From: Brenneria sp. hezel4-2-4
GTDB lineage: Bacteria > Pseudomonadota > Gammaproteobacteria > Enterobacterales > Enterobacteriaceae
Length of the DNA stretch: 64,000 nucleotides
NCBI RefSeq assembly: GCF_013155275.1
Contig: NZ_JABJXS010000001.1
Location: 434,001-498,000, forward strand
Direction of reading: 5' to 3'
The position numbers and the translations under genes were made by a program. A model generated the notes under the pieces. The model searched no databases and was not told where the DNA came from. It saw nothing but the letters and a program-made list of their open reading frames with translations. Of the stretch, positions 31,767 through 43,221 are shown in pieces; within the stretch, counting starts at the first letter, position 1; the number at the start of each line of letters is the position of its first letter.

Positions 31767-34052
31767 ATGACCGAGCTGAATGAAAAATTAGCCAGCGCAT
31801 GGCAAGGCTTTAGCAAAGGTGAATGGCAGGATGGAGTCAACGTTCGTGACTTCATTCAGAAAAACTACACGCCGTATGAAGGTGACGAATCTTTCTTGGC
31901 CGGCGCGACTCAAGCCACTTCCGCGCTGTGGGACAGCGTGATGGAAGGCATCAAACAGGAAAACCGCACTCATGCACCTGTTGATTTCGATACCAACGTT
32001 GCAGCGACCATCACTTCCCACGATGCCGGCTACATCAATAAAAGCCTGGAAAAAATCGTCGGGCTGCAAACTGAAGCGCCGCTGAAACGTGCGCTGATTC
32101 CGTTCGGCGGCATCAAAATGGTTGAAGGTTCATGTAAGGTTTATGGCCGTGAACTGGATCCGCAGCTGAAAAAAATCTTCACCGAATACCGTAAAACCCA
32201 TAACCAGGGCGTTTTCGACGTTTATACCCCTGACATTCTGCGTTGTCGTAAATCAGGCGTTCTGACCGGTCTGCCTGATGCCTACGGCCGTGGCCGTATC
32301 ATCGGCGACTACCGTCGCGTAGCGCTGTACGGTATTGACTACCTGATGAAAGACAAGTTTGCTCAGTTCTCTTCCCTGCAATCCAAACTGGAAAACGGCG
32401 AAGATCTGGAAGCAACCATCCGTCTGCGCGAAGAGATCGCCGATCAGCACCGCGCGCTGGGTCAAATTAAAGAGATGGCCGCCAAGTATGGTTGCGACAT
32501 TTCCCGTCCGGCGACCAATGCTCAGGAAGCGGTACAGTGGACCTACTTCGGCTACCTGGCCGCGGTTAAGTCTCAGAACGGCGCCGCGATGTCTTTCGGC
32601 CGCGTATCCACATTCCTGGATATCTATTTCGAACGCGATCTGAAAGCCGGCAAGATTACCGAAGAAGACGCACAGGAACTGATCGACCATCTGGTGATGA
32701 AACTGCGTATGGTTCGCTTCCTGCGCACGCCCGAGTACGATGAACTGTTCTCCGGCGACCCGATCTGGGCAACTGAATCACTGGCGGGCATGGGGCTTGA
32801 CGGACGTACGCTGGTTACCAAAAACAGCTTCCGTTTCCTGAATACCCTGTACACCATGGGGCCGTCGCCTGAACCGAACATGACTATCCTGTGGTCTGAA
32901 AGACTGCCGCTGAACTTCAAAAAATACGCGGCGAAAGTCTCCATCGATACCTCTTCTCTGCAATATGAGAATGATGACTTGATGCGTCCGGACTTCAACA
33001 ACGATGACTATGCTATCGCCTGTTGCGTAAGTCCGATGGTCGTCGGTAAGCAAATGCAGTTCTTCGGCGCCCGTGCAAACCTGGCGAAAACCATGCTGTA
33101 TGCCATCAACGGCGGCGTGGATGAAAAACTGAAAATGCAGGTTGGCCCGAAATCCGCGCCGATCAAAAGCGACGTGCTGGATTTCGATGAAGTGATGGAA
33201 CGTATGGATCACTTTATGGATTGGCTGGCCAAGCAGTATGTCACCGCGCTGAACATCATCCACTACATGCATGATAAGTACAGCTATGAAGCCTCGCTGA
33301 TGGCGCTGCACGATCGTGACGTGTATCGCACCATGGCTTGCGGTATCGCCGGTCTGTCTGTTGCCGCCGACTCCCTGTCCGCCATCAAATACGCCAAAGT
33401 CAAACCTATCCGTGACGAAGACGGCCTGGCTATCGACTTTGACATCGAAGGCGAATATCCGCAGTTCGGCAACAACGACGCGCGCGTCGATGAATTGGCC
33501 TGCGATTTGGTTGAACGCTTCATGAAGAAAATTCAGCAGCTGAATACCTACCGCGGCGCAACGCCGACGCAGTCCGTCCTGACCATCACCTCTAACGTGG
33601 TATACGGTAAGAAAACCGGTAACACGCCTGACGGACGTCGTGCCGGCGCGCCGTTCGGACCGGGCGCCAACCCGATGCACGGTCGCGACCAGAAAGGCGC
33701 GGTCGCCTCTCTGACCTCGGTTGCCAAACTGCCGTTCGCCTATGCGAAAGACGGTATTTCTTATACGTTCTCCATCGTTCCTAATGCACTGGGTAAAGAC
33801 GATGATGTGCGTAAAGCCAACCTTGCCGGTCTGATGGATGGTTACTTCCACCATGAAGCGGCCAGCATTGAAGGCGGCCAGCATCTGAACGTCAACGTGA
33901 TGAACCGTGAAATGCTGCTTGATGCAATGGAAAACCCGGAAAAATATCCGCAGTTGACCATTCGCGTATCGGGCTATGCAGTGCGTTTCAACTCACTGAC
34001 CAAAGAGCAGCAGCAGGATGTAATTACCCGTACATTCACACAGTCGATCTGA
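31767..34052 (+). CDS. pflB: Pyruvate formate-lyase (formate acetyltransferase)
   Basis: Glycyl-radical enzyme splitting pyruvate plus CoA to acetyl-CoA and formate under anaerobiosis. 761 residues. Active-site Cys419-Cys420 (AIACCVSPM) and the radical-bearing Gly736 ([12 protein letters not shown]) are in place. Codon use is strongly biased, as for an abundant protein, and this creates long false frames on the other strand. Followed by a terminator and then by its activase. Confidence 0.98.
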   Translation: MTELNEKLASAWQGFSKGEWQDGVNVRDFIQKNYTPYEGDESFLAGATQATSALWDSVMEGIKQENRTHAPVDFDTNVAATITSHDAGYINKSLEKIVGLQTEAPLKRALIPFGGIKMVEGSCKVYGRELDPQLKKIFTEYRKTHNQGVFDVYTPDILRCRKSGVLTGLPDAYGRGRIIGDYRRVALYGIDYLMKDKFAQFSSLQSKLENGEDLEATIRLREEIADQHRALGQIKEMAAKYGCDISRPATNAQEAVQWTYFGYLAAVKSQNGAAMSFGRVSTFLDIYFERDLKAGKITEEDAQELIDHLVMKLRMVRFLRTPEYDELFSGDPIWATESLAGMGLDGRTLVTKNSFRFLNTLYTMGPSPEPNMTILWSERLPLNFKKYAAKVSIDTSSLQYENDDLMRPDFNNDDYAIACCVSPMVVGKQMQFFGARANLAKTMLYAINGGVDEKLKMQVGPKSAPIKSDVLDFDEVMERMDHFMDWLAKQYVTALNIIHYMHDKYSYEASLMALHDRDVYRTMACGIAGLSVAADSLSAIKYAKVKPIRDEDGLAIDFDIEGEYPQFGNNDARVDELACDLVERFMKKIQQLNTYRGATPTQSVLTITSNVVYGKKTGNTPDGRRAGAPFGPGANPMHGRDQKGAVASLTSVAKLPFAYAKDGISYTFSIVPNALGKDDDVRKANLAGLMDGYFHHEAASIEGGQHLNVNVMNREMLLDAMENPEKYPQLTIRVSGYAVRFNSLTKEQQQDVITRTFTQSI

Positions 34053-34083
34053 TTTCCCTGACTGTCTGAAAAGGCGTAAAATA

Positions 34084-34110
34084 AAGGCTCCACGTTAGTG
34101 GGGCCTTTTT
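34084..34110 (+). terminator. Terminator after pflB
   Basis: AAGGCTCCAC pairs with GTGGGGCCTT (one T-G wobble), loop GTTA, then TTTTT. It separates the abundant focA-pflB transcript from pflA. Confidence 0.85.
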
Positions 34111-34233
34111 CTCACCCTATCGCGTCACAGAGTGTCAAACCTGTTTCGCCAGCCCTCTATGAACATTCCCGCGATAAACATGGTGGATGGCTGGCAAAAC
34201 AGATTCGACGCAGCATCGGTCGGGGGGTATGCG

Positions 34234-34303
34234 CTGTCATTATTGACAGGTATTCCGCCCATTTTCTTATGACTGCGCTCATAAAGACCGCTATTGTTCG
34301 GTC
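34234..34303. repeat. Three inverted repeats between pflB and pflA
   Basis: CTGTCA-TTAT-TGACAG (34234-34249), TTATGA-CTGCGC-TCATAA (34267-34284) and GACCG-N8-CGGTC (34286-34303) lie in a row in front of pflA. They may be operators or alternative RNA stems of a pflA leader. No known consensus was recognised. Confidence 0.5.
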
Positions 34304-34324
34304 AAACCTGGAGAAAACCTCGCA

Positions 34325-35065
34325 ATGTCAGTAATCGGTCGCATCCACTCCTTCGAATCCTGCGGTACTGTCGATGGCCCGGGGATTCGTTTTATCGTTT
34401 TCTTTCAAGGCTGCCTGATGCGCTGCCTGTACTGCCATAACCGGGACACCTGGGATACTCACGCCGGTAAAGAAATCACGGTGGAAGAATTAATGAAAGA
34501 AGTGGTGACTTATCGCCATTTTATGAACGCCTCGGGCGGCGGCGTCACGGCTTCCGGCGGCGAAGCGATTCTACAGGCCGAATTTGTACGCGACTGGTTT
34601 CGCGCCTGCCGCGCGGAAGGCATCAATACCTGTCTGGATACCAACGGATTCGTACGCCGTTACGATCCGGTGATTGACGAGCTTCTGGACGTCAGCGATT
34701 TGGTCATGCTTGATCTGAAACAGATGAATGATGATATCCACCAGAATCTGGTCGGCGTGTCTAACCATCGGACGCTCGACTTCGCCCGCTATCTGGCAAA
34801 ACGCAATCAGCGCACCTGGATACGTTATGTCGTCGTTCCCGGCTGGTCAGATGATGATAAGTCGGCGCATCTGCTCGGCGAATTTACCAAAGACATGTCG
34901 AATATCGAGAAAATTGAATTACTTCCTTATCACGAACTCGGTAAGCATAAGTGGATAGCCATGGGCGAGGAATACAAACTGGACGGCGTGAAGCCTCCGA
35001 CAGCGGAGACCATGGATCGGGTAAAATCCATTCTTGAAGGATACGGCCATAAGGTGATGTACTGA
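34325..35065 (+). CDS. pflA: Pyruvate formate-lyase activating enzyme
   Basis: Radical SAM enzyme that abstracts hydrogen from the PflB glycine. The cluster-binding CxxxCxxC is CLMRCLYC (near residue 30), followed by HNRDTWDTH and the SAM-binding [12 protein letters not shown]. 246 residues, like E. coli. ATG 34325 has GGAG 12 bases upstream. Separated from pflB by a terminator, so probably with its own promoter as well as readthrough. Confidence 0.97.
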   Translation: MSVIGRIHSFESCGTVDGPGIRFIVFFQGCLMRCLYCHNRDTWDTHAGKEITVEELMKEVVTYRHFMNASGGGVTASGGEAILQAEFVRDWFRACRAEGINTCLDTNGFVRRYDPVIDELLDVSDLVMLDLKQMNDDIHQNLVGVSNHRTLDFARYLAKRNQRTWIRYVVVPGWSDDDKSAHLLGEFTKDMSNIEKIELLPYHELGKHKWIAMGEEYKLDGVKPPTAETMDRVKSILEGYGHKVMY

Positions 35066-35092
35066 TTTCGCCCCGCCTGAAAGCATCGAACC

Positions 35093-35116
35093 GCCCATAA
35101 GCATCCACTTATGGGC
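35093..35116. terminator. Hairpin between convergent pflA and the HyuA-like gene
   Basis: GCCCATAAG and CTTATGGGC enclose a 6-base loop in a 56-base convergent gap. No T-run on either strand; likely shared transcript end. Confidence 0.5.
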
Positions 35117-35121
35117 AGCGA

Positions 35122-36690
35122 TTATGCCAGCCGTCCCGCCGCCTTTATCTTCACCTGAACCGCATTTCCCGGCAAATAAGCCAAAGGGATCTCCTGATAA
35201 TCCACGATCGCAATGCTGCCCGACATCGCGCCCGTCTGCTCCGCCAGCGCAATGGCTTGCTGCTGCAATTCAAGCCTGATACGGTCGCGATCGTGTTCAG
35301 AGATTTTGACCACTTTATCGATTTGCGCGCCCACCAGCCCTAAGGCGACGCCAATTGCATTAGCGGCCTCAAAGTTCCGCGGACGGATCACCTCGCTGAT
35401 GCCGGACAACGTATCGGGCAGCAGTACGCTGCCGCCGCCGACCAGTACGGCCGGAACGCTGCCGACAGACGATTTCATGCGATCGATCGCCTCTTCAACC
35501 TGCTGAATCATTTTCTGGTATACCTGTCGGCAAAACTCCTTGGCCAACTTGGGTAATGTTGCCGTCAGCGCCGACGGCCAGCGGCTGGCATCCAGTTGCA
35601 TCATGACATCGCTTAAGGTCAGGGTGTCGCCGCCGAAGCTCAGACCCTTTTGCAGCAGGCGATATCCCACGCTGTCGGGGCCAAGCGTGATATTACCCGC
35701 CGAATCCCGTCGCACGCAGGTGCCGCCGCCGATACCGATAGAGACAATATCCGGCATTCTGAAGTTGGTGCGAATATCCCCCACTTCGACCGCGATGGCC
35801 GACTCCCGCGGAAAGCCGTTTACCAACACCCCGATGTCCGTGGTGGTGCCGCCGACATCAATGATTAAGGCATCGTCCAATCCCGACAGGTGGCAAGCTC
35901 CGCGAATAGAGTTAGTGGGGCCGCAGGCCATTGTCAGGATCGGATACTGCTTGACCGTATTTTCAGACATCAGCGTACCGTCATTTTGTCCGAAAAAGGG
36001 CGTCGCCTTAATGTCATGATGTGATAGCGCCTGCATAAATCCATCAACAAAGCGATGGGCGGTGCGCTGTAGCGCGGCATTGAGAATAGTGGCGTTTTCT
36101 CTTTCCAGCAGACCGATATTGCCGATTCGATGCGACTGCGACAGCGAAACATCAGGCAAGGCGGCACGGACCCAGTCGGCAACGATCTGTTCCTGGGCGC
36201 TATTCACCGGTGAGAACACCCCGCAGACGGCTACGCTATCAACGTTCCCACGCATTTTTTCGCATGCGGCCATCACCTCATCATAAATAACGGGATGAAT
36301 TTCCTTACCGTCGAACTCATAACCGCCATGCAGCTGATAGAAATGCGGGCCGAGGATTTGCCGCCATTCATCACTCCAGTCAAACAGCGGCGGAACTCCG
36401 TCGCTGCTGGGTAAGCTAAGCCTTAACAGCCCCACCCGATTCAACCCTTTCCGCTCGACGAGCGCATTGGTGCATTGCGTGGTACCCAGCATGGCATAAC
36501 GAATTTCCTGCGGCTGCACACCGGACAGTTCAAGTACCTGGGCGATAACCTGCACAATACCGCTATAAATATCATCGCTGGTGGGGAATTTTGCCGTGGC
36601 GATACACTGAAGATCCGCATCCAAAATGGCGGCATCGGTATTCGTGCCGCCGACATCAATGCCGAGGCGGTAATCATTTTTCCCGGACAT
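35122..36690 (-). CDS. Hydantoinase/oxoprolinase (HyuA-type) family protein
   Basis: 522-residue ASKHA-type ATPase-like enzyme. Two phosphate-binding motifs typical of the family are seen: GIDVGGTNTDAAIL at the N-terminus and IIDVGGTTTDIGVLV near residue 275. MACGPTNSIRGA and SIGIGGGTCVR follow. Relatives (HyuA, oxoprolinase, acetone carboxylase beta) use ATP to open a lactam or phosphorylate a carbonyl; most work with a HyuB-like partner, which is not found nearby. The start follows GAGGTCTACT, whose GA overlaps the DUF917 stop. Third gene of the NCS1-DUF917-HyuA operon. Confidence 0.84.
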   Translation of the reverse strand: MSGKNDYRLGIDVGGTNTDAAILDADLQCIATAKFPTSDDIYSGIVQVIAQVLELSGVQPQEIRYAMLGTTQCTNALVERKGLNRVGLLRLSLPSSDGVPPLFDWSDEWRQILGPHFYQLHGGYEFDGKEIHPVIYDEVMAACEKMRGNVDSVAVCGVFSPVNSAQEQIVADWVRAALPDVSLSQSHRIGNIGLLERENATILNAALQRTAHRFVDGFMQALSHHDIKATPFFGQNDGTLMSENTVKQYPILTMACGPTNSIRGACHLSGLDDALIIDVGGTTTDIGVLVNGFPRESAIAVEVGDIRTNFRMPDIVSIGIGGGTCVRRDSAGNITLGPDSVGYRLLQKGLSFGGDTLTLSDVMMQLDASRWPSALTATLPKLAKEFCRQVYQKMIQQVEEAIDRMKSSVGSVPAVLVGGGSVLLPDTLSGISEVIRPRNFEAANAIGVALGLVGAQIDKVVKISEHDRDRIRLELQQQAIALAEQTGAMSGSIAIVDYQEIPLAYLPGNAVQVKIKAAGRLA

Positions 36691-36698
36691 AGTAGACC

Positions 36699-37808
36699 TC
36701 AGTGGTTAACAAGCTGCTCTATTGGCACATACTGCACCGGATACCCAAAATACCCCGGTCCGACGACCTCTAGTCCTTTAGCCGTTCGCCACTTTTCATT
36801 GCACGGATAAGCAATGATCTCAACCCGCTGACCATAACGCAGGTGCTCGGTAATAATTGGACGCCCCGTTTCCCTGTCCAGTATCGAAATCAAATCGGGC
36901 ACGATCGCCAGCAGATTATCCTGAGTCGGCACGGCCACCTCTGAGGAGCGATAAGCCAGCAAAAGTTCATTTTGAAAAAGTACGGTAAACATCTCGCCTT
37001 TCGAACAGCCTATGCCTTCAACAACCACTTTTCCCCGGGCAAAACCACCGGTGGTGCGGCGATCGACATCAACGACTTTCCCTGATGCGATCACGTGCGC
37101 ATTTAATACTGGCAGTAAGGCCTGAACCCCGTTGCTTCCCGACTGATGCGCCAGCCGGATGGTGCGTCCGATATTTTCAGCCAGCGTCAGGGTTCCCTTT
37201 ATCGCGCTTTGCTTAAGCTGCCGGCCTCTTAATGGATAGTCGCACATGGCGCAGGCGGCGCCCATTTGTTCGGTAATGGCACGCGCCAGCCGTTCAGACC
37301 AGATGCCGTCGATAGGGTTGAGGATCACCGAATTCCCTTTTTCATCGGCCAGCGTATTGGGGGCCGAAGGCAAACCATCCAGAAAAAACGTTACCATCTG
37401 CGCTTCCGGAAAAGCCCGCCCCATCGCATCGCAATCAATGACCGGTAAATCTTTTTTCGCCGCGGTGATAAAGGGGATCAGGGAATTGACGCCGCCAGCC
37501 TCAATGGGGAATGTCGCCGCGATCGGTTGCGCCAGCACGTTCTCCATGCTTTCAAACGCCTGCACAAACTGATGGGCGGTCATGATTTTTTCGACAATAA
37601 CCGCGGTGGCGCCAATCATGCTGCATGGCGCCACCAGATCATCATCTTTGACTTCATCCAGACTGAGGATGGCAACCGGCTTCATCTGCCGCATAGCGTG
37701 TTTAGCCATCAACGCGCCGACGTAAGGATCGCCGCCCCCGCCGGTGCCAAGTACCGCTGCGCCTAACGCAATATCGTCAATCGTTTTAGCGTCAATATAA
37801 CGGACCAT
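36699..37808 (-). CDS. DUF917 family protein
   Basis: 369 residues, soluble. DUF917 proteins have no established activity to my knowledge but are often encoded beside HyuA-type proteins. Visible marks are the N-terminal AAVLGTGGGGDPYVGALMA, which looks like a glycine-rich nucleotide or phosphate loop, the acidic IDCDAMGRAFPEAQ near residue 125 and RTTGGFARGKV near 245. It lies eight bases upstream of the HyuA-like gene, so a joint complex is likely, with DUF917 perhaps filling the place of HyuB. Start ATG 37808 preceded by GGGTGA. Confidence 0.84.
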   Translation of the reverse strand: MVRYIDAKTIDDIALGAAVLGTGGGGDPYVGALMAKHAMRQMKPVAILSLDEVKDDDLVAPCSMIGATAVIVEKIMTAHQFVQAFESMENVLAQPIAATFPIEAGGVNSLIPFITAAKKDLPVIDCDAMGRAFPEAQMVTFFLDGLPSAPNTLADEKGNSVILNPIDGIWSERLARAITEQMGAACAMCDYPLRGRQLKQSAIKGTLTLAENIGRTIRLAHQSGSNGVQALLPVLNAHVIASGKVVDVDRRTTGGFARGKVVVEGIGCSKGEMFTVLFQNELLLAYRSSEVAVPTQDNLLAIVPDLISILDRETGRPIITEHLRYGQRVEIIAYPCNEKWRTAKGLEVVGPGYFGYPVQYVPIEQLVNH

Positions 37809-37831
37809 TATTCACCCGGTTACCACTTCAA

Positions 37832-39154
37832 TCACAAGCCTGACTGCGATGAGTCGGCCAATGGCGGAAAGATTTTATTTATGGCGAGATAAACCGCCAT
37901 ACTAGCCATCACGCCATCCAGGGCGGAAATTGAACTTATCGTAAAGGCGTCAAAAAAATCCGGGGACGTTAAGACGCTAACCACACTGCCGCACAACCAT
38001 GCAAGAGCCGCAGTCAGGTTGAGCGCACAGGGTTGTGATATAGCCTGCTTCAGGCGTTCGGCATTAAGGAAATAATATTCGACGAGATAAACGCCCGCGA
38101 TAGGTGAAATCAACACGCCTAAAAGCGATAAGAATTGGGTAAAGTTATTAATCATGCCATTGTAGGCTAATAACAACCCGACAATCGCCATCAGAACAAC
38201 CAACACCGGTCGGGATAATGCTCTAATCACGACGGATAATCCCAAAGATGCGGAGATCAGGTTAGAACTGTTGGTTGTCCATTGAGCAAAAATCAGCACC
38301 AGAATCGCTGACAACCCCAAACCAATGCTGAAAAAGACTTCAACCAGATCTTCACTGCCGACCAAACGGGTCAATACCAAAGCAACCAATATGGTGGAGC
38401 TATTACCCAAACAAAAACCCAGCCCCGCGCCGAGCAGCGCATCCTTACGGGTTTTAGCATAGCGTGCAATATCCGGGGACATGACGGCGGAGACGATCCA
38501 GATGGAAACAACATAGGAGATGGCGGCGCCCATGCCGATAGGCGTTTTAATGGCTATTTCCGGCGCGGTTGAATGACTTGTCGCCGCCAACGCAATGCCG
38601 GTAATAATTAATATCAGCATAAGCGGCACGCTGAATATGCTCAGCTTACCCAGCGCCCTGACGCCCCAGATAGCGGTAAACGTCATTAACGCCATACCAA
38701 AGAGCAGTATCGGCAGGCGGCCGGGCTCAAATTGATAATGCATTAATGCCTTTTGCAGCATCACGCCAAAGAAATCGAGTTGGAACGCAAACCACCCAAC
38801 AAAAGAAATCGCCGAGAAAATCCCAATCAATTTACCGCCGAGGCGGCCAAATACAGAAATACTCAGCAGTGTGGTCGACAGTCCGCAACCATGCCCGACG
38901 TTAGCGCATAGTGCCGCCAGTATCCCCAGCAGGGCGGAACCGATCAACGTGGCGCTGACCGCCTGTATAAAAGGCAAGCCGGAGCTTAAAAAAGCGCCGA
39001 GAAATAAACCTGAAATATCGATCCCGATCGCCAGCCATATCAGGGCGATAACATACCAGCGCTTACGAGCTTCAGGCGGCACGGTTTCATATTCATAGTC
39101 ATAGATTTGCCGGACTTTCGGCCGAGCTTCTGGCGCAATATTCCCTTGAGACAT
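37832..39154 (-). CDS. NCS1-family nucleobase/cytosine-type permease
   Basis: 440 residues with twelve hydrophobic segments; the N-terminal YEYETVPPEARKRW and LWLAIGIDISGLFLGAFL and the VGWFAFQLDFFGVML stretch place it in NCS1, nearest the CodB/cytosine-purine branch. Family members import nucleobases, hydantoins or allantoin with Na+ or H+. Start ATG 39154 follows GGAGG; a longer upstream frame lacks a ribosome site. First gene of the operon and divergent from a LysR regulator, so it probably imports the compound handled by the two enzymes. Substrate unknown. Confidence 0.87.
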   Translation of the reverse strand: MSQGNIAPEARPKVRQIYDYEYETVPPEARKRWYVIALIWLAIGIDISGLFLGAFLSSGLPFIQAVSATLIGSALLGILAALCANVGHGCGLSTTLLSISVFGRLGGKLIGIFSAISFVGWFAFQLDFFGVMLQKALMHYQFEPGRLPILLFGMALMTFTAIWGVRALGKLSIFSVPLMLILIITGIALAATSHSTAPEIAIKTPIGMGAAISYVVSIWIVSAVMSPDIARYAKTRKDALLGAGLGFCLGNSSTILVALVLTRLVGSEDLVEVFFSIGLGLSAILVLIFAQWTTNSSNLISASLGLSVVIRALSRPVLVVLMAIVGLLLAYNGMINNFTQFLSLLGVLISPIAGVYLVEYYFLNAERLKQAISQPCALNLTAALAWLCGSVVSVLTSPDFFDAFTISSISALDGVMASMAVYLAINKIFPPLADSSQSGL

Positions 39155-39283
39155 ATATCCTCCACTAAATAGCAACCTAATTATTATTTTGCCTTTATTA
39201 TATTTTATAGGGGTTATATGACGCCGTATAGAAAAATGGCACGGCCAAATAATTGACCGAGCCATTTTTTAGAGAGACCCTGG

Positions 39284-39320
39284 TGTGACGCATAAAACCA
39301 CGTTTTTTCGTGGCGTCACA
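39284..39320. promoter_or_regulatory. Inverted repeat in the NCS1/LysR divergent promoter region
   Basis: Outer arms TGTGACG and CGTCACA with inner arms CCACG and CGTGG around TTTTTT. A further CGTGACGTG follows at 39328-39335. The location, between divergent LysR and target genes, is where a LysR operator is expected, but the element is longer than a T-N11-A box and could instead be a CRP/FNR-like or hairpin structure. Confidence 0.5.
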
Positions 39321-39424
39321 TTAAATACGTGACGTGCATACAAGATAATGAGGAATTATATTGATTAATACAGATATATTTTGATGTTAACATTTACGTT
39401 TATTATGTATTCGAAGGAACGGCT

Positions 39425-40348
39425 ATGCGCTTAGACAAACTGGAGATTCGCTGGTTAAAGCTTTTCTGTAAAATAGTGGAAAAACAAGGAATTACAAACG
39501 CCCAGGCTGCTACAGGCCTCAGCCAGCCGATACTCAGTCACTATCTTTCACGGCTTGAAGATGAGCTGGACCTGGTGCTCTGTGAACGAGGCCGCGGGGG
39601 GTTTTCTTTAACAACGGAAGGCGAAGCCGTCTATCAGGAAGCAAAATCCCTCATTGCCACGCTGGATGATTTCGCCAATCGATTAGCACACATTAAGCAT
39701 CAACTGATCGGCAAGGTTCGCATTGGCTGTCTGGACAATACGGTAACACACCCGGCAAAAGTCATATCAACCGCAATCGCCAAACTCTATAGTCAAAGTG
39801 AAGAAGCGACGGTTGAACTTGAAATAGGCGATTATACCCCGTTGATGGAACGCTTAAAAAACGGTCACCTAGATATCATTCTCAGTGTGCTGCCCGACGA
39901 CATTCCACCTGATATCTTTTTTCAGCCGGTTTTTATTGAACATAGTAATTTTTATTCCGCATCGCAAAATGCAGATCGGATAGAACAGGAATGGCGAAAT
40001 GGCACGCTTAACCCGCGCCGATTACTGATTGGAGGACATGCATTGCATGAAATCAGCAAGCAATTAGGGCCGGTCGCCAAGCAAGGGTTACAAAATACAG
40101 CCTGGCACCTTGAAAGCAGCTTATTGCTGCTATTGGCGGGAACACATACGGGTTTTCTTCCCGATCACTATGCTTCCCCCTGGGTTGCGCAAGGGAAGCT
40201 AACCGCGATTTCACCAGACATTCTTGGCCTGACCAGTATTTTTTATCTTATTCGCAACGCCAAACAGCGGCTAAGTCCGGTTGCAGAGGCATTGTGGAAT
40301 AACATGGTCAAAGCCGGCGAGAGTTCACTCGCCGGCTTGCAGTCATAG
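39425..40348 (+). CDS. LysR-family transcriptional regulator
   Basis: 307 residues. N-terminal winged HTH (LFCKIVEKQGITNAQAATGLSQPILSHYLSRLED region, about 13-47), linker helix, then a two-lobed effector domain from about residue 90. Divergent from the NCS1 permease operon, which it most likely regulates. AAGGAACGG lies before the ATG. Its stop is two bases from that of convergent ycaD. Confidence 0.88.
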   Translation: MRLDKLEIRWLKLFCKIVEKQGITNAQAATGLSQPILSHYLSRLEDELDLVLCERGRGGFSLTTEGEAVYQEAKSLIATLDDFANRLAHIKHQLIGKVRIGCLDNTVTHPAKVISTAIAKLYSQSEEATVELEIGDYTPLMERLKNGHLDIILSVLPDDIPPDIFFQPVFIEHSNFYSASQNADRIEQEWRNGTLNPRRLLIGGHALHEISKQLGPVAKQGLQNTAWHLESSLLLLLAGTHTGFLPDHYASPWVAQGKLTAISPDILGLTSIFYLIRNAKQRLSPVAEALWNNMVKAGESSLAGLQS

Positions 40349-40350
40349 CG

Positions 40351-41502
40351 TCAGGCCGCTGCGAATGGTTTTGGATGGTGATCGGCTTTCTTCAGCAACA
40401 TCACCAGATAAAACAGCGAAACGGCGGCAATCAGGACAAACAGCAACCGATCTGAATACGTTTGCATCAGTACCGCCGCCAAGGCAGGCCCACACAGACT
40501 GCCCAACGTACAGCTCAGCAATAGCGCCTGATTCATGGCGATGAGTTCATCAGGGCGAACTTTCTCGCAGGCCCATGACATCGCCACGGGATAGAGCGTA
40601 AAGCCGGCGCATCCCAGCACGAACAATGCCGGAGCCAATGCATAATGACTAATGCTGAGCATCGCAAGACACCCGACAATCACGGCAAAAACCAGCACCC
40701 GCAGCACCAACAGTCGGCCATAGCGGTCAGCCATACGCCCGACCGGCCATTGGCCGACAATACCCGCACTAATCAGCAGCGCCATCCAGTAGCCAACCCG
40801 GGCATCGCTCATCCCTTGATGGGAAAGATACAGCGGCATTAAACCGTACAGCGAACCAAGAATAACGCCGGAAATAACACAGCCGTGAATACCTATACGC
40901 GCACTGCGATATTTCAGCATTTTCCAGATATTTACCTTATGTTCCTGCCCTATTGGCGCCGGAATACGGGTAAACAGCAGCGGCAATATCGCCAGAACAA
41001 TCAACGCCATCACCCAGGGTAAAACGCTGAGCAACGCCGTTGGCAACATGCTAAGCAATAACTGCCCCATTACGCTGCCCAGATAATAGGCCATCATATA
41101 GGCGGCTAAAAGTTGGCCTCTCTGGGTTGAGGTGCCGCTGCAAAGTAGCGCGCTTTCGACTATCACCCAAATTAGCGCACAGCCCACACCGGCCAGAAAA
41201 CGCCAGAATAACCAACTCCAGAAATCAACAGAAATGCCCAGACCGAGGGTCGCTATTCCGAACAACGCGACGGCGCAATAATAACTGCGATTAAATCCAT
41301 AAAACCTGATTAACCGGCCTGCAAATAACGTTCCGACCAGATTCCCGCTGAAATAAGACGACCCGACAAGGCCAACCTGCCAAACTGGAAGTTGCTGATA
41401 ATTTAACCACAGGGGTACCATGGTATTCAGTACGGCAATACAAACCGTCAGCAACAAAAGGCCGCAGAGCAATAACAGCACTGGGCGAGAATAAGCGGGC
41501 AT
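40351..41502 (-). CDS. ycaD: MFS transporter YcaD
   Basis: 383 residues, twelve hydrophobic segments, [18 protein letters not shown] and [14 protein letters not shown] as the MFS loop 2-3 and 8-9 motifs. Matches E. coli YcaD along its length (382), also near pfl and serS. Function unproven. The start at 41502 ([12 protein letters not shown]) is by homology; a longer frame to 41547 exists, and neither has a strong ribosome site. Confidence 0.88.
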   Translation of the reverse strand: MPAYSRPVLLLLCGLLLLTVCIAVLNTMVPLWLNYQQLPVWQVGLVGSSYFSGNLVGTLFAGRLIRFYGFNRSYYCAVALFGIATLGLGISVDFWSWLFWRFLAGVGCALIWVIVESALLCSGTSTQRGQLLAAYMMAYYLGSVMGQLLLSMLPTALLSVLPWVMALIVLAILPLLFTRIPAPIGQEHKVNIWKMLKYRSARIGIHGCVISGVILGSLYGLMPLYLSHQGMSDARVGYWMALLISAGIVGQWPVGRMADRYGRLLVLRVLVFAVIVGCLAMLSISHYALAPALFVLGCAGFTLYPVAMSWACEKVRPDELIAMNQALLLSCTLGSLCGPALAAVLMQTYSDRLLFVLIAAVSLFYLVMLLKKADHHPKPFAAA

Positions 41503-41578
41503 AGTGAAATGGATAACCAGACAACCAGAAAAAAGTGATCGCATCATGCCACTGCGTATTTAAAAGTCAATCCAGTGA

Positions 41579-41601
41579 AAATCAGTGCATTACACTGATT
41601 T
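41579..41601. repeat. Inverted repeat upstream of ycaD
   Basis: AAATCAGTG and CACTGATTT around CATTA, perfect 9-base arms, with a CCAGTGAAA partial copy just left. Located about 80-100 bases before the ycaD start; operator-like, binding protein unknown. Confidence 0.55.
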
Positions 41602-41776
41602 CTCCTTTGATTTAAATAATTTATCAAACGCAGGTTTAAACGGATGAGCGGCAGAATGATCTGGGATCTACCTCAATGATTTTAAATAAATTTAATTTTT
41701 AGAAGATAATCAAAACGTATAGTCGAGCTGAAAAAAGTATTTTCTTGATTAAAAAATATTACCGTATGACGGCATT

Positions 41777-41802
41777 AAAAAAAGCGCCATCAGGCGCTTT
41801 TT
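41777..41802 (-). terminator. serS terminator
   Basis: AAAAAGCGCC and GGCGCTTTTT around a 4-base loop, about 20 bases past the serS stop, with seven T residues on the minus strand. Works in both directions in principle. Confidence 0.9.
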
Positions 41803-41820
41803 AAGATAGTGGACGGTTAA

Positions 41821-43221
<1,401 letters not shown>

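Larger units (their letters stand above)
41503..41820. other. Region between ycaD and serS
   Basis: 318 bases, A+T-rich in 41620-41770, no gene found. It contains a 23-base inverted repeat near ycaD and the serS terminator, listed separately. Confidence 0.6.

Noticed and set aside
32778-33884. 368-codon open frame antisense to pflB
   Set aside because: Same codon-bias artefact; no ribosome site or recognisable domain.
34098-34334. Small frame between pflB and pflA
   Set aside because: Starts within the terminator hairpin and overlaps the pflA start; no coding character. The region holds inverted repeats instead.
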